The notes under the pieces: generated by a model
What the model was told of the DNA's origin: nothing
The model's database searches: none
What the model saw: the letters and a program-made list of their open reading frames with translations, nothing else
In this document: positions 1 to 8,473 of the stretch, one piece after another
Position numbering within the stretch: the first letter of the stretch is position 1
How the letters are laid out: each line of letters begins with the position of its first letter
Translations under genes and position numbers: made by a program
Assembly: GCA_013450215.1 (NCBI GenBank)
Contig: JACDSH010000015.1
Location: 107,481-158,101, forward strand
Origin: Nitrosospira sp.
GTDB taxonomy: Bacteria; Pseudomonadota; Gammaproteobacteria; Burkholderiales; Nitrosomonadaceae
Direction of reading: 5' to 3'
Length of the DNA: 50,621 bases

Positions 1-285
1 AGGACGCTCCAATACCGGTCCCGAAGTGTGACGCAAGTTCACGCCCATCTCCCTCGCAATGATATGGGCTAGTGTCGTCTTGCCTAATCCAGGCGGGCCA
101 AATAGCAAGACATGATCGAGCGCTTCCTTCCGCCGCCGAGCCGCCTCGATGAAAATCTGCAATTGCCCGCGAACTTTTTCCTGACCAACATACTCATCCA
201 GAAACTTAGGACGCAGGGCCCTCTCCAGATCCTCTTCCTGGGTAGAGGTCGGCTCAGCAGCAATCAGTCGATCAGTTTCTATCAT
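1..285 (-). CDS. ruvB: Holliday junction branch-migration ATPase RuvB (partial, N-terminal 95 residues)
   Basis: This is the N-terminal part of RuvB, the AAA+ motor that with RuvA drives branch migration of Holliday junctions. The gene runs off the left edge, so only the first 95 codons are present. The visible part holds the family's N-terminal [12 protein letters not shown] segment (about residues 24-35) and the Walker A motif GPPGLGKTT (63-71), followed by the conserved HTSGP stretch. The ATG at 283-285 is the natural start because the reading begins about 20 residues before the conserved block, as usual in RuvB. No clear Shine-Dalgarno sequence precedes it. It lies 73 nt downstream of ruvA on the same strand, the normal ruvC-ruvA-ruvB order. 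Nothing suggests damage; truncation is only the window edge. Confidence 0.96.
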   Translation of the reverse strand, partial: MIETDRLIAAEPTSTQEEDLERALRPKFLDEYVGQEKVRGQLQIFIEAARRRKEALDHVLLFGPPGLGKTTLAHIIAREMGVNLRHTSGPVLERP

Positions 286-358
286 TAATCTGGCAAGGAC
301 GGCACGATGAACCGTAGACCGTGCAATCTTTCATTGGGTGCGGAGCAAGTTACCTTCA

Positions 359-952
359 TTATTTTTCTTTTGACAGTAGCTTTAATGCCTGACGGATCCC
401 GTCCGACACAGCAACCCCAGTAGGCAGCTGCTTGATAGCCCAACTTGCTTCGCGGTCATTATAACCTAGCGATAGCAGGGCATTGAGTATGTCATTGCCG
501 CCTCTCGAGGCAAGTGCTGCGACAGCGCCGCTGGCAGCCTCACCCAAGCTCAAATCGAGCTTGTCACGCAACTCTAGTAACAGCCGCTCCGCAGTCTTCT
601 TTCCGATACCGGGCGTCTTGATGAGACGGTCGCTGTCTTGAGTTGCAACCGCCTGCTGCAAATCAACCACGCTCAAGCCGGATAGGACGGCTAATGCAGT
701 TCTTGCCCCCACCCCGGAAATTTTTACAAGCTGGCGAAAGGCCTGCCTCTCAGATTCCGTGCCAAATCCAAATAGAAGATGTATATCCTCACGCACCACC
801 AAATGAGTGTGAAGTATGACCTCCTCACCGATGGCGGGCATCTGATAAAACGTGCTCATAGGCACGTCAATTTCATACCCGACTCCTTGCACGTCCACAA
901 GTACGAGCGGCGGGCGTTTCTCTAGCAATAGCCCCGTTATACGGCCAATCAT
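359..952 (-). CDS. ruvA: Holliday junction DNA-binding protein RuvA
   Basis: RuvA binds the four-way junction and loads RuvB. The 197-residue product has the expected length. It starts [12 protein letters not shown], the typical OB-fold N-terminus, has two helix-hairpin-helix motifs in the middle ([10 protein letters not shown] near 79 and [13 protein letters not shown] near 114), and ends with the RuvB-contacting three-helix domain after a short alanine/glycine-rich linker. The start at 950-952 is chosen over an upstream in-frame codon at 1036 because the upstream extension has no family similarity, and because ATG here overlaps the ruvC stop as ATGA, which implies translational coupling. 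It sits between ruvC and ruvB. Confidence 0.96.
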   Translation of the reverse strand: MIGRITGLLLEKRPPLVLVDVQGVGYEIDVPMSTFYQMPAIGEEVILHTHLVVREDIHLLFGFGTESERQAFRQLVKISGVGARTALAVLSGLSVVDLQQAVATQDSDRLIKTPGIGKKTAERLLLELRDKLDLSLGEAASGAVAALASRGGNDILNALLSLGYNDREASWAIKQLPTGVAVSDGIRQALKLLSKEK

Positions 953-1467
953 ACCAACCGCCCCCGCTTCATCCGATAGCCCGCTGTCGAAATCCCTCCC
1001 AAGCCTTGCCCGCCGTGCGCATGACAAATTGCGCAAGCAAGCGCATCTGCCGCGTCTTCGCTAGGGCTGCCATCAAGCTTCAACAGCCGCTTCACCATTT
1101 CTTGTACTTGTTCTTTTCTTGCATGGCCGTTACCAACTACCGCCTGCTTGACTTGGAGTGCGGTATATTCTGCAACGGTAAGACCCTTCAACACCGCGGC
1201 ACAGATTGCAGCTCCTCGTGCCTGTCCCAGCATCAGCGTCGATTTAGGATTAATATTGACGAATACCTGCTCGATCGCGACTTGGTCGGGGTGATGCTCT
1301 GCGATAACCTCATTAAGGCCCTCCAGGATAGATTTCAGGCGCAGCGGCAGCTCTCCGTCCGGAGTCTTGATGCAGCCACTGCTGATGTAAGTCAAGCTGC
1401 TGCCCATTTTGTCTACGACCCCGAAACCGGTAATACGCAAGCCGGGGTCTATTCCAAGGATGCGGAT
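949..1467 (-). CDS. ruvC: Holliday junction resolvase RuvC with an apparent AUC start
   Basis: RuvC is the dimeric endonuclease that cuts Holliday junctions held by RuvAB. The reading frame contains the full family core: the [10 protein letters not shown] strand with the first catalytic Asp, the VAIEQVFVN strand with the catalytic Glu, and the C-terminal [15 protein letters not shown] segment carrying the last acidic and His residues. The first catalytic motif lies upstream of the only canonical start codon in the frame (TTG at 1438-1440); an in-frame TAA lies just before it, and the 15 codons in between contain no ATG, GTG or TTG. I therefore place the start at the AUC codon 1465-1467, giving 172 residues, four bases after the yebC stop. 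A sequence error changing ATG is the alternative. The 3' end overlaps ruvA by four bases. Confidence 0.8.
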   Translation of the reverse strand: MRILGIDPGLRITGFGVVDKMGSSLTYISSGCIKTPDGELPLRLKSILEGLNEVIAEHHPDQVAIEQVFVNINPKSTLMLGQARGAAICAAVLKGLTVAEYTALQVKQAVVGNGHARKEQVQEMVKRLLKLDGSPSEDAADALACAICHAHGGQGLGGISTAGYRMKRGRLV

Positions 1468-1471
1468 CTTT

Positions 1472-2203
1472 TCACTCGCTGGAAATTATTACTGCTGTAG
1501 TATAGACTTCTTGCACATCATCAATACTCTCCAGTGCATCCAGTAGCTTTTGCATTTTCACCGCATCGTCACCGGTTAATGTTGCCTCATTCTCAGGTTT
1601 CATCGTTACCTCAGCGTGCTCTGCTTTGAAGCCTGCCTTTTCTAGGATTATTTTGACAGCTGTTAACTCATATGGTGCTGTGATTACTTCGATGCTGCCG
1701 TCATCGTTGCTAATTACATCTTCCGCACCCCCTTCCAAGGCCCCTTCCATGAGCTTATCCTCGTTGGTCCCTGGGGCAAAAATCATCTGACCACAGTGCT
1801 TGAATAGGAACCCAACTGAGCCATCCGTACCAAGGTTCCCCCCGTACTTAGTGAAGGCATGTCGCACATCAGCTACGGTTCGTACTCGGTTATCGGTCAG
1901 ACAGTCAACCAGTACGGCAGCACCCGCAATACCGTATCCTTCATAGCGGACCTCCTCGTAATTTACCCCGTCCAGTTCGCCGCTTCCTCGCTTAACTGCT
2001 CTCTCAACGTTATCCTTAGGCATGTTATGCTCATACGCCTTATCGATGGCGAGTCGCATTCGCGGATTGCTGGCTGGATCCCCACCTCCGAGACGCGAAG
2101 CGACAGTGATTTCCTTGATGAGTCGCGTGAAAATCTTTCCGCGCTTAGCATCTGTCGCGGCCTTCTTGTGCTTGATATTAGCCCACTTACTATGACCAGC
2201 CAT
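1472..2203 (-). CDS. yebC: YebC/PmpR family DNA-binding / translation-associated protein
   Basis: The 243-residue product is a YebC/TACO1-family protein. It has the invariant N-terminus [14 protein letters not shown], the basic [13 protein letters not shown] segment, and later the GYGPGG-like region ([17 protein letters not shown]) and FLFKHCG stretch found throughout the family. Members bind DNA as regulators and some are now known to help ribosomes through proline-rich stretches, so the exact role here is open. It is the first gene of the yebC-ruvC-ruvA-ruvB run, a standard arrangement, and its stop lies four bases before the probable ruvC start. The ATG at 2201-2203 begins the family's own conserved N-terminus. 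Confidence 0.93.
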   Translation of the reverse strand: MAGHSKWANIKHKKAATDAKRGKIFTRLIKEITVASRLGGGDPASNPRMRLAIDKAYEHNMPKDNVERAVKRGSGELDGVNYEEVRYEGYGIAGAAVLVDCLTDNRVRTVADVRHAFTKYGGNLGTDGSVGFLFKHCGQMIFAPGTNEDKLMEGALEGGAEDVISNDDGSIEVITAPYELTAVKIILEKAGFKAEHAEVTMKPENEATLTGDDAVKMQKLLDALESIDDVQEVYTTAVIISSE

Positions 2204-2344
2204 GATGCCTGCACCTAATATTAAATTAGTGCAATATTACCACCACGTACGGTGTGGATAAAGCAGGATAAATATTACGAGCAGGGCAATTAATTGTCGC
2301 CTCAACAGGTCAACAGCAAGCTAAATATAATGAATAACAGAGAG

Positions 2345-3442
2345 ATGGATCAAGATTTTATTGTAATTGGCGCTGGTATCATTGGCCTCGCTACAGCCGA
2401 ACAGCTGCTCTTACAAGGCGCAACCGTAACCTTACTGGAACGAGGCGAAGTGGGGCTTGAATCTTCTTGGGCGGGTGGCGGCATTCTCTCGCCATTGTGC
2501 CCGTGGGATTACCCAAATGAGGTGACCCGGCTGACTAATTATAGTGCCTCTCTATTCGCCAACTGGATGGATGAGTTGCATACCGTAAGCGGGATCGACC
2601 CGGAGTATGAGAGGAGCGGAATGCTGGTGCTTCCCCCCTTTAGCATGTGCGATGCGCAACAGTGGTGCACATCGCACGGGGTTAAGGTGGAGAGGGCTTC
2701 CCAGTATGATGCTCTTTCTATTCCTAGAACGGGAGGGGGGACCGACAGAGAATGTGATGCGCTCCTTCTATCAGATGTTGCACAAGTGAGAAACCCGCGC
2801 CTCTTGCGGGCGCTGCGCAAAAGAGTGGAGTTGCTAGGCGGCCGAATTGTCGAGCAGTGCGCTGTGAGTCACATCGTAGCCGGGAACGGCCAAGTAAATT
2901 CAATTGCTACTGCGTGCGGAACTTTCAGTGCAGGGCAATACGTCGTCGCCGCTGGCGCTTGGAGCAAGCAAGTGCTCGGACAACACGCCCTTGACCTCGA
3001 TATCAAACCTGCGCGCGGACAGATGTTACTGTTCAGGTTTTCTGTGGCACCTCTACGTTTCATCCTATTAAAAGACGATTTGTATTTGATACCTCGTCGC
3101 GATGGTTGCCTGCTGATTGGCAGCACGCTAGAAGATGTTGGTTTTGATAAGGGGGTCACTGCCGCTGCACGCGACAATCTGCTCAAGGGTGCACAAGAAT
3201 TATTACCGGCATTGTCAGGCATGGCGCCAGTACAACAGTGGTCTGGTCTGCGCCCAGCTTCACCACATAATATTCCAACTATCGGGCGTCACCCTCAGCT
3301 CGACAATCTCTACATCAACAGTGGTCACTTCCGTTATGGCGTAACCATGGCCCCAGCTAGCGCCAAGATCCTGTTAAATGAAATGACTGGTGTAGCGCAA
3401 CCATTCGACGTTTCCCCTTACCAGTCTGGCTGGGGAGCCTAG
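2345..3442 (+). CDS. thiO: Glycine oxidase ThiO-type FAD-dependent oxidoreductase
   Basis: ThiO oxidises glycine to iminoacetate (dehydroglycine) for the thiazole half of thiamine. The protein of about 365 residues has an N-terminal dinucleotide-binding motif (VIGAGIIGLATAEQL, about residues 6-20), an acidic residue at the end of the second strand (LLERGEVG), the SSWAGGGILSP segment shared by ThiO proteins, and the C-terminal GLRPASPHNIPTIG block followed by NSGHFRYGVT, where FAD and substrate are bound. Upstream in-frame codons at 2294 (TTG) and 2330 (ATG) would add residues with no family match; none of the candidate starts has a good Shine-Dalgarno site, so the start is uncertain. It stands alone, convergent with ispH, not beside thiS/thiG. 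A different D-amino-acid oxidase specificity is possible. Confidence 0.82.
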   Translation: MDQDFIVIGAGIIGLATAEQLLLQGATVTLLERGEVGLESSWAGGGILSPLCPWDYPNEVTRLTNYSASLFANWMDELHTVSGIDPEYERSGMLVLPPFSMCDAQQWCTSHGVKVERASQYDALSIPRTGGGTDRECDALLLSDVAQVRNPRLLRALRKRVELLGGRIVEQCAVSHIVAGNGQVNSIATACGTFSAGQYVVAAGAWSKQVLGQHALDLDIKPARGQMLLFRFSVAPLRFILLKDDLYLIPRRDGCLLIGSTLEDVGFDKGVTAAARDNLLKGAQELLPALSGMAPVQQWSGLRPASPHNIPTIGRHPQLDNLYINSGHFRYGVTMAPASAKILLNEMTGVAQPFDVSPYQSGWGA

Positions 3443-3469
3443 AAAAGACTTACTCGCTTATCGCCCCAA

Positions 3470-4411
3470 TTAACTCTTTGGTAGCGGAAAGACTACCGCC
3501 TCAATCACCCCGCTCAACTCCTCCACTACCACGCCGCCTTCCTGCTCCGACCCAATTTGTTTCAATCGTGATATCACCTCTTGCACCAACACTTCCGGTG
3601 CGGAAGCTCCGGCGGTGATACCAATTCGGACTTTGCCTGCGAGCCACTCGTCCTGTAATTGTTCGGCACGGTCTATCATATAAGAGTCCACGCCGGCATT
3701 TCGTGCAACCTCACACAAGCGGTTAGAGTTAGAGCTGTTGGGAGAACCGACCACAATCACAAGATCACATTGATTTACCATCAACTTGACCGCATCCTGA
3801 CGATTTTGTGTGGCATAACAAATATCGTCTTTTTTCGGTCCAACGATCTTTGGAAAGCGTTTTCTTAAGGCCGTGATTACCCGAGTGGCATCATCAACTG
3901 AGAGTGTGGTCTGGGTGACATAAGCCAAGTTGTCAGGATTCTTAACTTGTAAGTCGGCGACATCGCTTTCTGTCTCGACCAGGTACATCGCCGGGCCATG
4001 CCCCTCTGCTTGCCCCATAGTGCCCTCTACTTCCGGATGCCCCTGGTGGCCGATCATGATGACCTCCCTCCCCTGATCGCGCATCTTTCCGACTTCCATA
4101 TGAACCTTAGTGACCAGAGGGCAGGTGGCATCGAACACCTTGAATTTTCGTGCATCAGCCTCGCGACGCACCTCATGCGAGACACCATGGGCGCTGAAAA
4201 TTAGAATGCTCCCGCTGGGCACTTCGTCGAGATTCTCGACGAATACCGCCCCCTTTTTTTCAAGATTCTCTACCACGAAACGGTTATGAACCACCTCGTG
4301 GCGTACGTAAATTGGTGCGCCGTGCATGGTCAGGGCCCGCTCGACAATCTCGATCGCCCGATCTACCCCGGCACAGAAGCCTCTAGGGTTTGCAAGTAAT
4401 ACTTTGATCAT
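3470..4411 (-). CDS. ispH: 4-hydroxy-3-methylbut-2-enyl diphosphate reductase (IspH/LytB)
   Basis: IspH performs the last step of the non-mevalonate isoprenoid route, reducing HMBPP to IPP and DMAPP with an iron-sulphur cluster. The 313-residue protein has the usual length and the three cluster cysteines in their motifs: [12 protein letters not shown] near the N-terminus, DATCPLVTK near residue 96, and [11 protein letters not shown] near 195. The catalytic Glu/Thr region (YVTQTTLS) and the [13 protein letters not shown] substrate loop are also intact. A GGAG sits about nine bases upstream of the ATG. Its usual partners lspA and fkpB are not beside it; upstream lies a 236-bp spacer and the BtuF-like gene in the same direction. 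Confidence 0.96.
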   Translation of the reverse strand: MIKVLLANPRGFCAGVDRAIEIVERALTMHGAPIYVRHEVVHNRFVVENLEKKGAVFVENLDEVPSGSILIFSAHGVSHEVRREADARKFKVFDATCPLVTKVHMEVGKMRDQGREVIMIGHQGHPEVEGTMGQAEGHGPAMYLVETESDVADLQVKNPDNLAYVTQTTLSVDDATRVITALRKRFPKIVGPKKDDICYATQNRQDAVKLMVNQCDLVIVVGSPNSSNSNRLCEVARNAGVDSYMIDRAEQLQDEWLAGKVRIGITAGASAPEVLVQEVISRLKQIGSEQEGGVVVEELSGVIEAVVFPLPKS

Positions 4412-4647
4412 TGCTCATTCTCCATAATAATCTGACCTCATTCGGCGAATATTCTAAAGCATTCGGGCCCCTCTCCAATTAAATTTTCCTATCTGAGCCC
4501 ACAGTGTCTAGCACTCATTTTGAGAAATACGGCACTCAACTCCCTTAGAATGCCTGCAGTCTAGTGGTCACGCCTCCATGGATCAACTTCTGAACAAGCA
4601 TTTGCACCGCCCCCCCCGAGTGAAAATGTGCATTCCTATTGATGCTC
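4412..4647 (-). other. Spacer between the BtuF-like gene and ispH
   Basis: This stretch of 236 bp shows no coding potential I can defend on either strand. It includes a run of eight C at 4610-4617 and the ribosome-binding site of ispH at its low-coordinate end. An ispH promoter probably lies here, but I cannot point to a convincing -35/-10 pair. Confidence 0.4.
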
Positions 4648-5520
4648 TTACTCCAAGCGGGCTTGATCTAGGTACATACACACCTCTTTGACTGCCTGCA
4701 ACATCCGTGGCGTCTGACGGTGAAGCAAGTCAGGGTGAACAAAAAATAAATGCTTATTCCTCACTGCTCTCATCTGTGGAAACCGCTGCCAGAGCGCTCC
4801 CGCTCCGCTTTCAGGTAATACTCCGCCAATAATGACCTGAGGGTCGGCCTGTAACAAATTTTCAGCCGAAATCACTGGCGCTAGGGTCGACGCTGTGGCA
4901 AATATATTGATCCCTCCACATAGATTAATAATGTCACTGATAATATGGTCGCCATTTACTGTCATTAGTGGTTGACTCCAAATCAGCAGAAACACACTGA
5001 TGCGCTGCCGACCAGCATTGCTCTGCTTGATCATTCGAAGTTCTGTTTCAAAGGAAAGTGCTGAGGACTCCGCCTCGACTGGGGTTGCAGCCACCTGCCC
5101 GATTAATCGTAACAGCCTCGGGATGTCCTCCAGTCTAGCCGCTTCCGTCACAAAAACGGGTAAGCCAAGTTTTTCGAGTCTATCAATATCCACAGCGTTA
5201 CCACTACCCCACGCAATCACCAGATCAGGTCTAAGCATTATCAGCCTCTCCAGATCAAGCCCAGACACCCCCCCAATTTCCGGGATGGATCTTCCAAATG
5301 CCGGATAATCACTCTGAATACTCACTCCCACGAGCTTGTCGCCAGCGCCGGCAGCATATACCAACTCGGTGATGCTAGGAGAGAGTGAGATGATGCGCCT
5401 TGCGGGACGCTCCAAATAAATGCTATGGCCGCGGTCATCGGCCAGCCTTAGCGGGGCCCCTGCCGAGGCGGCTATCCCAATGGGTACATACGAGAATAGT
5501 GAGGACAAAAACAACAACAC
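4648..5520 (-). CDS. BtuF-like periplasmic substrate-binding protein (cobalamin / metal-chelate type)
   Basis: This is a helical-backbone binding protein of the BtuF/FecB class, which delivers vitamin B12 or iron chelates to an ABC importer. After a hydrophobic leader (MLLFLSSLFSYVPIGIAASAGA) come the family features: a strand with RIISLSPSITELVYAAG, the GVSIQSDYP turn, IPEIGGVSGLDLERLIMLRPDLVIAW, then a long linking helix and a second lobe with GDHIISDIINLCGGINIF and a closing DQARLE end. The GTG at 5518-5520 is a formal start only: the open frame continues upstream with hydrophobic residues and a good AGGAAGG element near 5546, followed by an ATA rather than a standard start. No permease or ATPase gene is adjacent, so the ligand is inferred. 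Cobalamin is the best guess. Confidence 0.75.
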   Translation of the reverse strand: MLLFLSSLFSYVPIGIAASAGAPLRLADDRGHSIYLERPARRIISLSPSITELVYAAGAGDKLVGVSIQSDYPAFGRSIPEIGGVSGLDLERLIMLRPDLVIAWGSGNAVDIDRLEKLGLPVFVTEAARLEDIPRLLRLIGQVAATPVEAESSALSFETELRMIKQSNAGRQRISVFLLIWSQPLMTVNGDHIISDIINLCGGINIFATASTLAPVISAENLLQADPQVIIGGVLPESGAGALWQRFPQMRAVRNKHLFFVHPDLLHRQTPRMLQAVKEVCMYLDQARLE

Positions 5521-5623
5521 CAGAAACGCCGGGCTTATGCCAGAGACCCTTCCTAAGAGAGAAGAGACTCTATGAAAGGGTCTTAAAATAAACTGTGCCG
5601 CGGAGGAAATGTTCTAATACCCC

Positions 5624-6742
5624 TTATTCTTGGCAGTACCGTTCAGCGAGTGCTGCGCGCTGCAGATAAGCCTCGCGGGCAATGCGAACATCTTCCAGAA
5701 ACTGTGGCAGCTCTCTGATTAATAATGCCTGAGGCCCGTCGACCAGCGCCTTGCTCGGCACTGGATGAAAATCCACCAACACCATATTGGCACCGGCGAT
5801 GATGCCCTGGGCAGTAACATGCATGATGTCGAGTATCCCGTCCGGGGAACAGGTGCGAGCTCCAACTGAATGCGATGGGTCTATGCATACCGGCATGCGA
5901 GTCAATCGCTTGACCACCGGCACATGAGCGAAATCCACAAAGTTGCGATGAGGGTCTGCCATATTGGTCTTCATTCCTCGTAGGCCAAACACCACCTTGT
6001 GGTTACCTTCAGAGGCCAGGTATTCTGCCGCATTAAGGGACTCATCTAGGGTAATGCCAAAACCCCGCTTGATCAGAACCGGAAAATTCTGCTGGCGGCC
6101 AACGATTTTAAGTAGCTCGAAATTCTGCGTATTACGAGTACCAATCTGCAGCATCACACCGGCCGGGCTGCCGGTCTGATTAAGTGCCTCACGAATTTCA
6201 TCGACATGCGATTCGTGAGTGATTTCCATGGAGATGACCTTGATGCCATACTTTCCAGCCAGGTCGAGTACGTACGGCAGACAATTCTTGCCGTGCCCCT
6301 GAAATGCATAAGGACTGGTGCGAGGCTTGTAGGCTCCCATGCGGGTACAGACCTGGCCATGGTCGCGTAATGCTCTTAGCATCATCTCGACATGCTCGGG
6401 CGTATCTACCGCGCATAACCCAGCAAATAGGTTCAGAGTGTCTTGTCCGAAACGAACGCCGTTATAATCAAAATGCGTAGGCCGGTCATCGCCCTTGTGC
6501 CGCCCCAAAACACGGTACTCCTCCGAGACGCGGACCACCCTCTCTACGCACGGCAGTCCTTGCATATCCTCAAGTGTCAGGGCCGTGGTATTGCCAATCA
6601 GGTATATCTCAGTCAGGGTCTGCCCAATCCCAATCTCGGTATGTATACGGGTAGTAATCCCCGGCATGTTAGACAGTCGCTCCAGTAACTGCTGATACTC
6701 GGCGTTATCTGGATGGGTGCCCGGGGTAAGGATCAGGATCAT
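5624..6742 (-). CDS. 3-deoxy-7-phosphoheptulonate synthase (DAHP synthase), class I-beta type
   Basis: The enzyme condenses phosphoenolpyruvate with erythrose 4-phosphate, the first step of aromatic amino acid synthesis. The 372-residue protein has an N-terminal regulatory-like domain of about 90 residues (MILILTPGTHPDNAEYQQLLE) of the ferredoxin-like/ACT kind, then a TIM barrel. Barrel motifs visible are MGAYKPRTSPYAFQGHG (PEP/sugar-phosphate binding), GTRNTQNFELLKIVG, PVLIKRGFG with the catalytic Lys, and CIDPSHSVGART with a metal-binding His. This architecture matches the Bacillus/Thermotoga-like subclass rather than the E. coli AroFGH subclass, so I do not assign aroF/G/H. It is about 100 bp upstream of the BtuF-like gene on the same strand and divergent from miaA across a 230-bp spacer. 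Confidence 0.88.
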   Translation of the reverse strand: MILILTPGTHPDNAEYQQLLERLSNMPGITTRIHTEIGIGQTLTEIYLIGNTTALTLEDMQGLPCVERVVRVSEEYRVLGRHKGDDRPTHFDYNGVRFGQDTLNLFAGLCAVDTPEHVEMMLRALRDHGQVCTRMGAYKPRTSPYAFQGHGKNCLPYVLDLAGKYGIKVISMEITHESHVDEIREALNQTGSPAGVMLQIGTRNTQNFELLKIVGRQQNFPVLIKRGFGITLDESLNAAEYLASEGNHKVVFGLRGMKTNMADPHRNFVDFAHVPVVKRLTRMPVCIDPSHSVGARTCSPDGILDIMHVTAQGIIAGANMVLVDFHPVPSKALVDGPQALLIRELPQFLEDVRIAREAYLQRAALAERYCQE

Positions 6743-6972
6743 AAAAAGTTACCAAAAAAAGAGTCAAATTTACGCTGTAAATCAGCATGAATTCTAACTG
6801 AAATGATCGCCACCCACCACGACATCGAGTCTGGCTTTTATCATGTTGGGCGGGCTATACTTCGGCCTAGAGAAGTAATTTGGATGCGAGATAGCAACGT
6901 GGCATTCCCTGACTGACCTAAATCTCTCGCGTCGATTCGAGCATCACTTAATAGCTCATCTAGATTAAATAA
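6743..6972. other. Divergent spacer between the DAHP synthase gene and miaA
   Basis: A 230-bp intergenic region between divergent genes. It must carry promoters for both, but no -35/-10 pair stands out and I see no riboswitch-like or strong inverted-repeat structure. Confidence 0.4.
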
Positions 6973-7989
6973 ATGTCGGCGCTGAACCAGATACTCAAAA
7001 CTGATCAAAACTACCCTCCCGCGATCTTTCTGATGGGGCCGACCGCCAGCGGCAAAAGTAGTGTTGCCTTAGAAATCTCCCGCCATCTACCGGTGGAAAT
7101 CGTTAGCGTGGATTCAGCTCAGGTATACCGTCATATGGATATCGGTACCGCCAAACCTAATACCGAAACTCTGGCCGCCATACCTCACCACTTGATCGAC
7201 CTGATCGAGCCATACGAGCGTTATTCCGCAGGACAGTTCCGTGATGACGCGCTGCTCGCGATGGGCGAGATCACCAGGCGCGGAAATATCCCGCTTCTTG
7301 TTGGCGGGACTATGCTTTATTTTCGAGCACTGATGCATGGACTATCTGAATTACCCGCTGCAGATAGTGAGCTCCGCATGACTATCAGTAGCATGGCTGA
7401 AGATCTCGGTTGGCCTGCAATGCACCTTCAGCTTCAGCAGATCGACCCCGTCAGTGCCGCCAGGATTAAGTCGACTGATAGTCAGCGCATCCAGCGCGCA
7501 CTGGAGGTGTGTTACCTCGCCAAAAAACCAATGTCTGAGATCCTGACAAAGCCCAGATCTGTCGACTTACCCTATCAGACTATACATATCGCCCTAATTC
7601 CAAGTGAACGCGTGATGCTGCATCAGCGAATTTCACATCGCTTCGACGAGATGCTTAACCTTGGACTGATTGACGAAGTACGTTCTCTCCTTGATAAATT
7701 TGAATTTGATGCCGATACCCCTGCAATGCGATGTGTCGGTTACCGCCAAGTACGGATGTACCTGAATAAAGAAGTCAGCATGAATGAAATGCGGTCAATG
7801 GGAATAGCCGCCACCCGCCAACTGGCTAAACGCCAACTCACCTGGCTTCGTCCGATGCAAGGACTGCATGGGTTTGACTGCCTGTCTCAGGATCTTGCAC
7901 AACAAGTATCGACGTATCTGCAAGCGATCATTTTGGATAGGGCAGCAAACTTATGTTCGCGACAGCTACCGGGCTCATGTCTTAATTAA
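6973..7989 (+). CDS. miaA: tRNA dimethylallyltransferase MiaA
   Basis: MiaA adds the dimethylallyl group to A37 of tRNAs reading codons that begin with U. The product of 338 residues has the P-loop MGPTASGKSSVA (about 21-32), the substrate loop VSVDSAQVYRHMDIGTAKP, HHLIDLIEPYERYSAGQF, the LLVGGTMLYFRAL block and the C-terminal AMRCVGYRQV and TRQLAKRQLTWLR motifs that contact tRNA. It is slightly longer than the usual 300-320 residues owing to a C-terminal tail of about 25 residues without family signal. The ATG at 6973 lacks a clear Shine-Dalgarno sequence, but no better in-frame start exists. mutL and hfq, frequent neighbours, are absent here; the following gene is a BON-domain lipoprotein. 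Confidence 0.95.
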   Translation: MSALNQILKTDQNYPPAIFLMGPTASGKSSVALEISRHLPVEIVSVDSAQVYRHMDIGTAKPNTETLAAIPHHLIDLIEPYERYSAGQFRDDALLAMGEITRRGNIPLLVGGTMLYFRALMHGLSELPAADSELRMTISSMAEDLGWPAMHLQLQQIDPVSAARIKSTDSQRIQRALEVCYLAKKPMSEILTKPRSVDLPYQTIHIALIPSERVMLHQRISHRFDEMLNLGLIDEVRSLLDKFEFDADTPAMRCVGYRQVRMYLNKEVSMNEMRSMGIAATRQLAKRQLTWLRPMQGLHGFDCLSQDLAQQVSTYLQAIILDRAANLCSRQLPGSCLN

Positions 7990-8025
7990 TTACTACTGGC
8001 TCTCAATCTCATGAAAGGAGGCATC

Positions 8026-8361
8026 ATGAAAAATCACCGCAAGTTACTTCCGCTGGTCATGGTCCTGACCGGCATCCTATCCATCAGCTCATGCCAAAAA
8101 TTTGGTGAGGGCGTGCATGAGACCTGGGTAGAGCCGCCAAAAAAAGCGCTAGCGGATGACAACACCCTGACCTCCACAGTGAAGTCCTCGTTACTAACTG
8201 ACTCGGAACTCAGCGGACTGGACTTGCAGGTCGAAGCCCGCGCTGGCGAGATCATACTGAGTGGGTTGGTTAAAACTCAGAGCCAGATCGATCGCGCCAA
8301 CACCCTCACCTGGATGGTAGAAGGCGTTAAAAAGGTAGATAACCGGATGAGCATGAAATGA
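8026..8361 (+). CDS. BON-domain lipoprotein
   Basis: A small 111-residue exported protein. It has a basic N-terminus (MKNHRK), a hydrophobic segment ending in the lipobox ISSC (Cys about residue 23), and then one BON domain (DDNTLTSTVKSSLLTDSELSGLDLQVEARAGEIILSGLVKTQ and so on) with the typical xVxxGxV strand pair. BON domains bind membranes or other envelope components, and OsmY/DolP proteins carry two of them; with a single copy the role is unassigned. The start at 8026 is preferred over ATG 8011 because a full AAAGGAGG lies four bases upstream of it. It follows miaA after 36 bp on the same strand and may be cotranscribed. Confidence 0.85.
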   Translation: MKNHRKLLPLVMVLTGILSISSCQKFGEGVHETWVEPPKKALADDNTLTSTVKSSLLTDSELSGLDLQVEARAGEIILSGLVKTQSQIDRANTLTWMVEGVKKVDNRMSMK

Positions 8362-8386
8362 TTGTCGTGAACACCGCTGCTCACAT

Positions 8387-8402
8387 ACGAAACCCGTTTC
8401 GT
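8387..8402. repeat. Short perfect inverted repeat after the BON-lipoprotein gene
   Basis: Seven-base arms ACGAAAC and GTTTCGT are separated by two bases. It lies 25 bp after the lipoprotein stop and 70 bp before the acyl-CoA dehydrogenase gene. There is no T-run after it, so it is as likely an operator for the fatty-acid operon as a weak terminator. Confidence 0.35.
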
Positions 8403-8473
8403 GGTTCCCAGTTACAGGTTTAGGTTAATATGCCCTAGTTTCCCTCACCTTCGCAGGAGAACTCATCTCTACC

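Noticed and set aside
1006-1500. Long plus-strand open frame opposite ruvC
   Set aside because: It mirrors the codon structure of ruvC; the protein has no recognisable domain and would be fully antisense to a known gene.
4610-4617. C8 homopolymer as a phase-variation tract
   Set aside because: It lies in a spacer outside any reading frame I can support and shows no promoter context; a single tract is not evidence of switching.
4579-4692. Short plus-strand frame of 37 codons overlapping the end of the BtuF-like gene
   Set aside because: No family similarity, no ribosome-binding site, and antisense to a well-supported gene.
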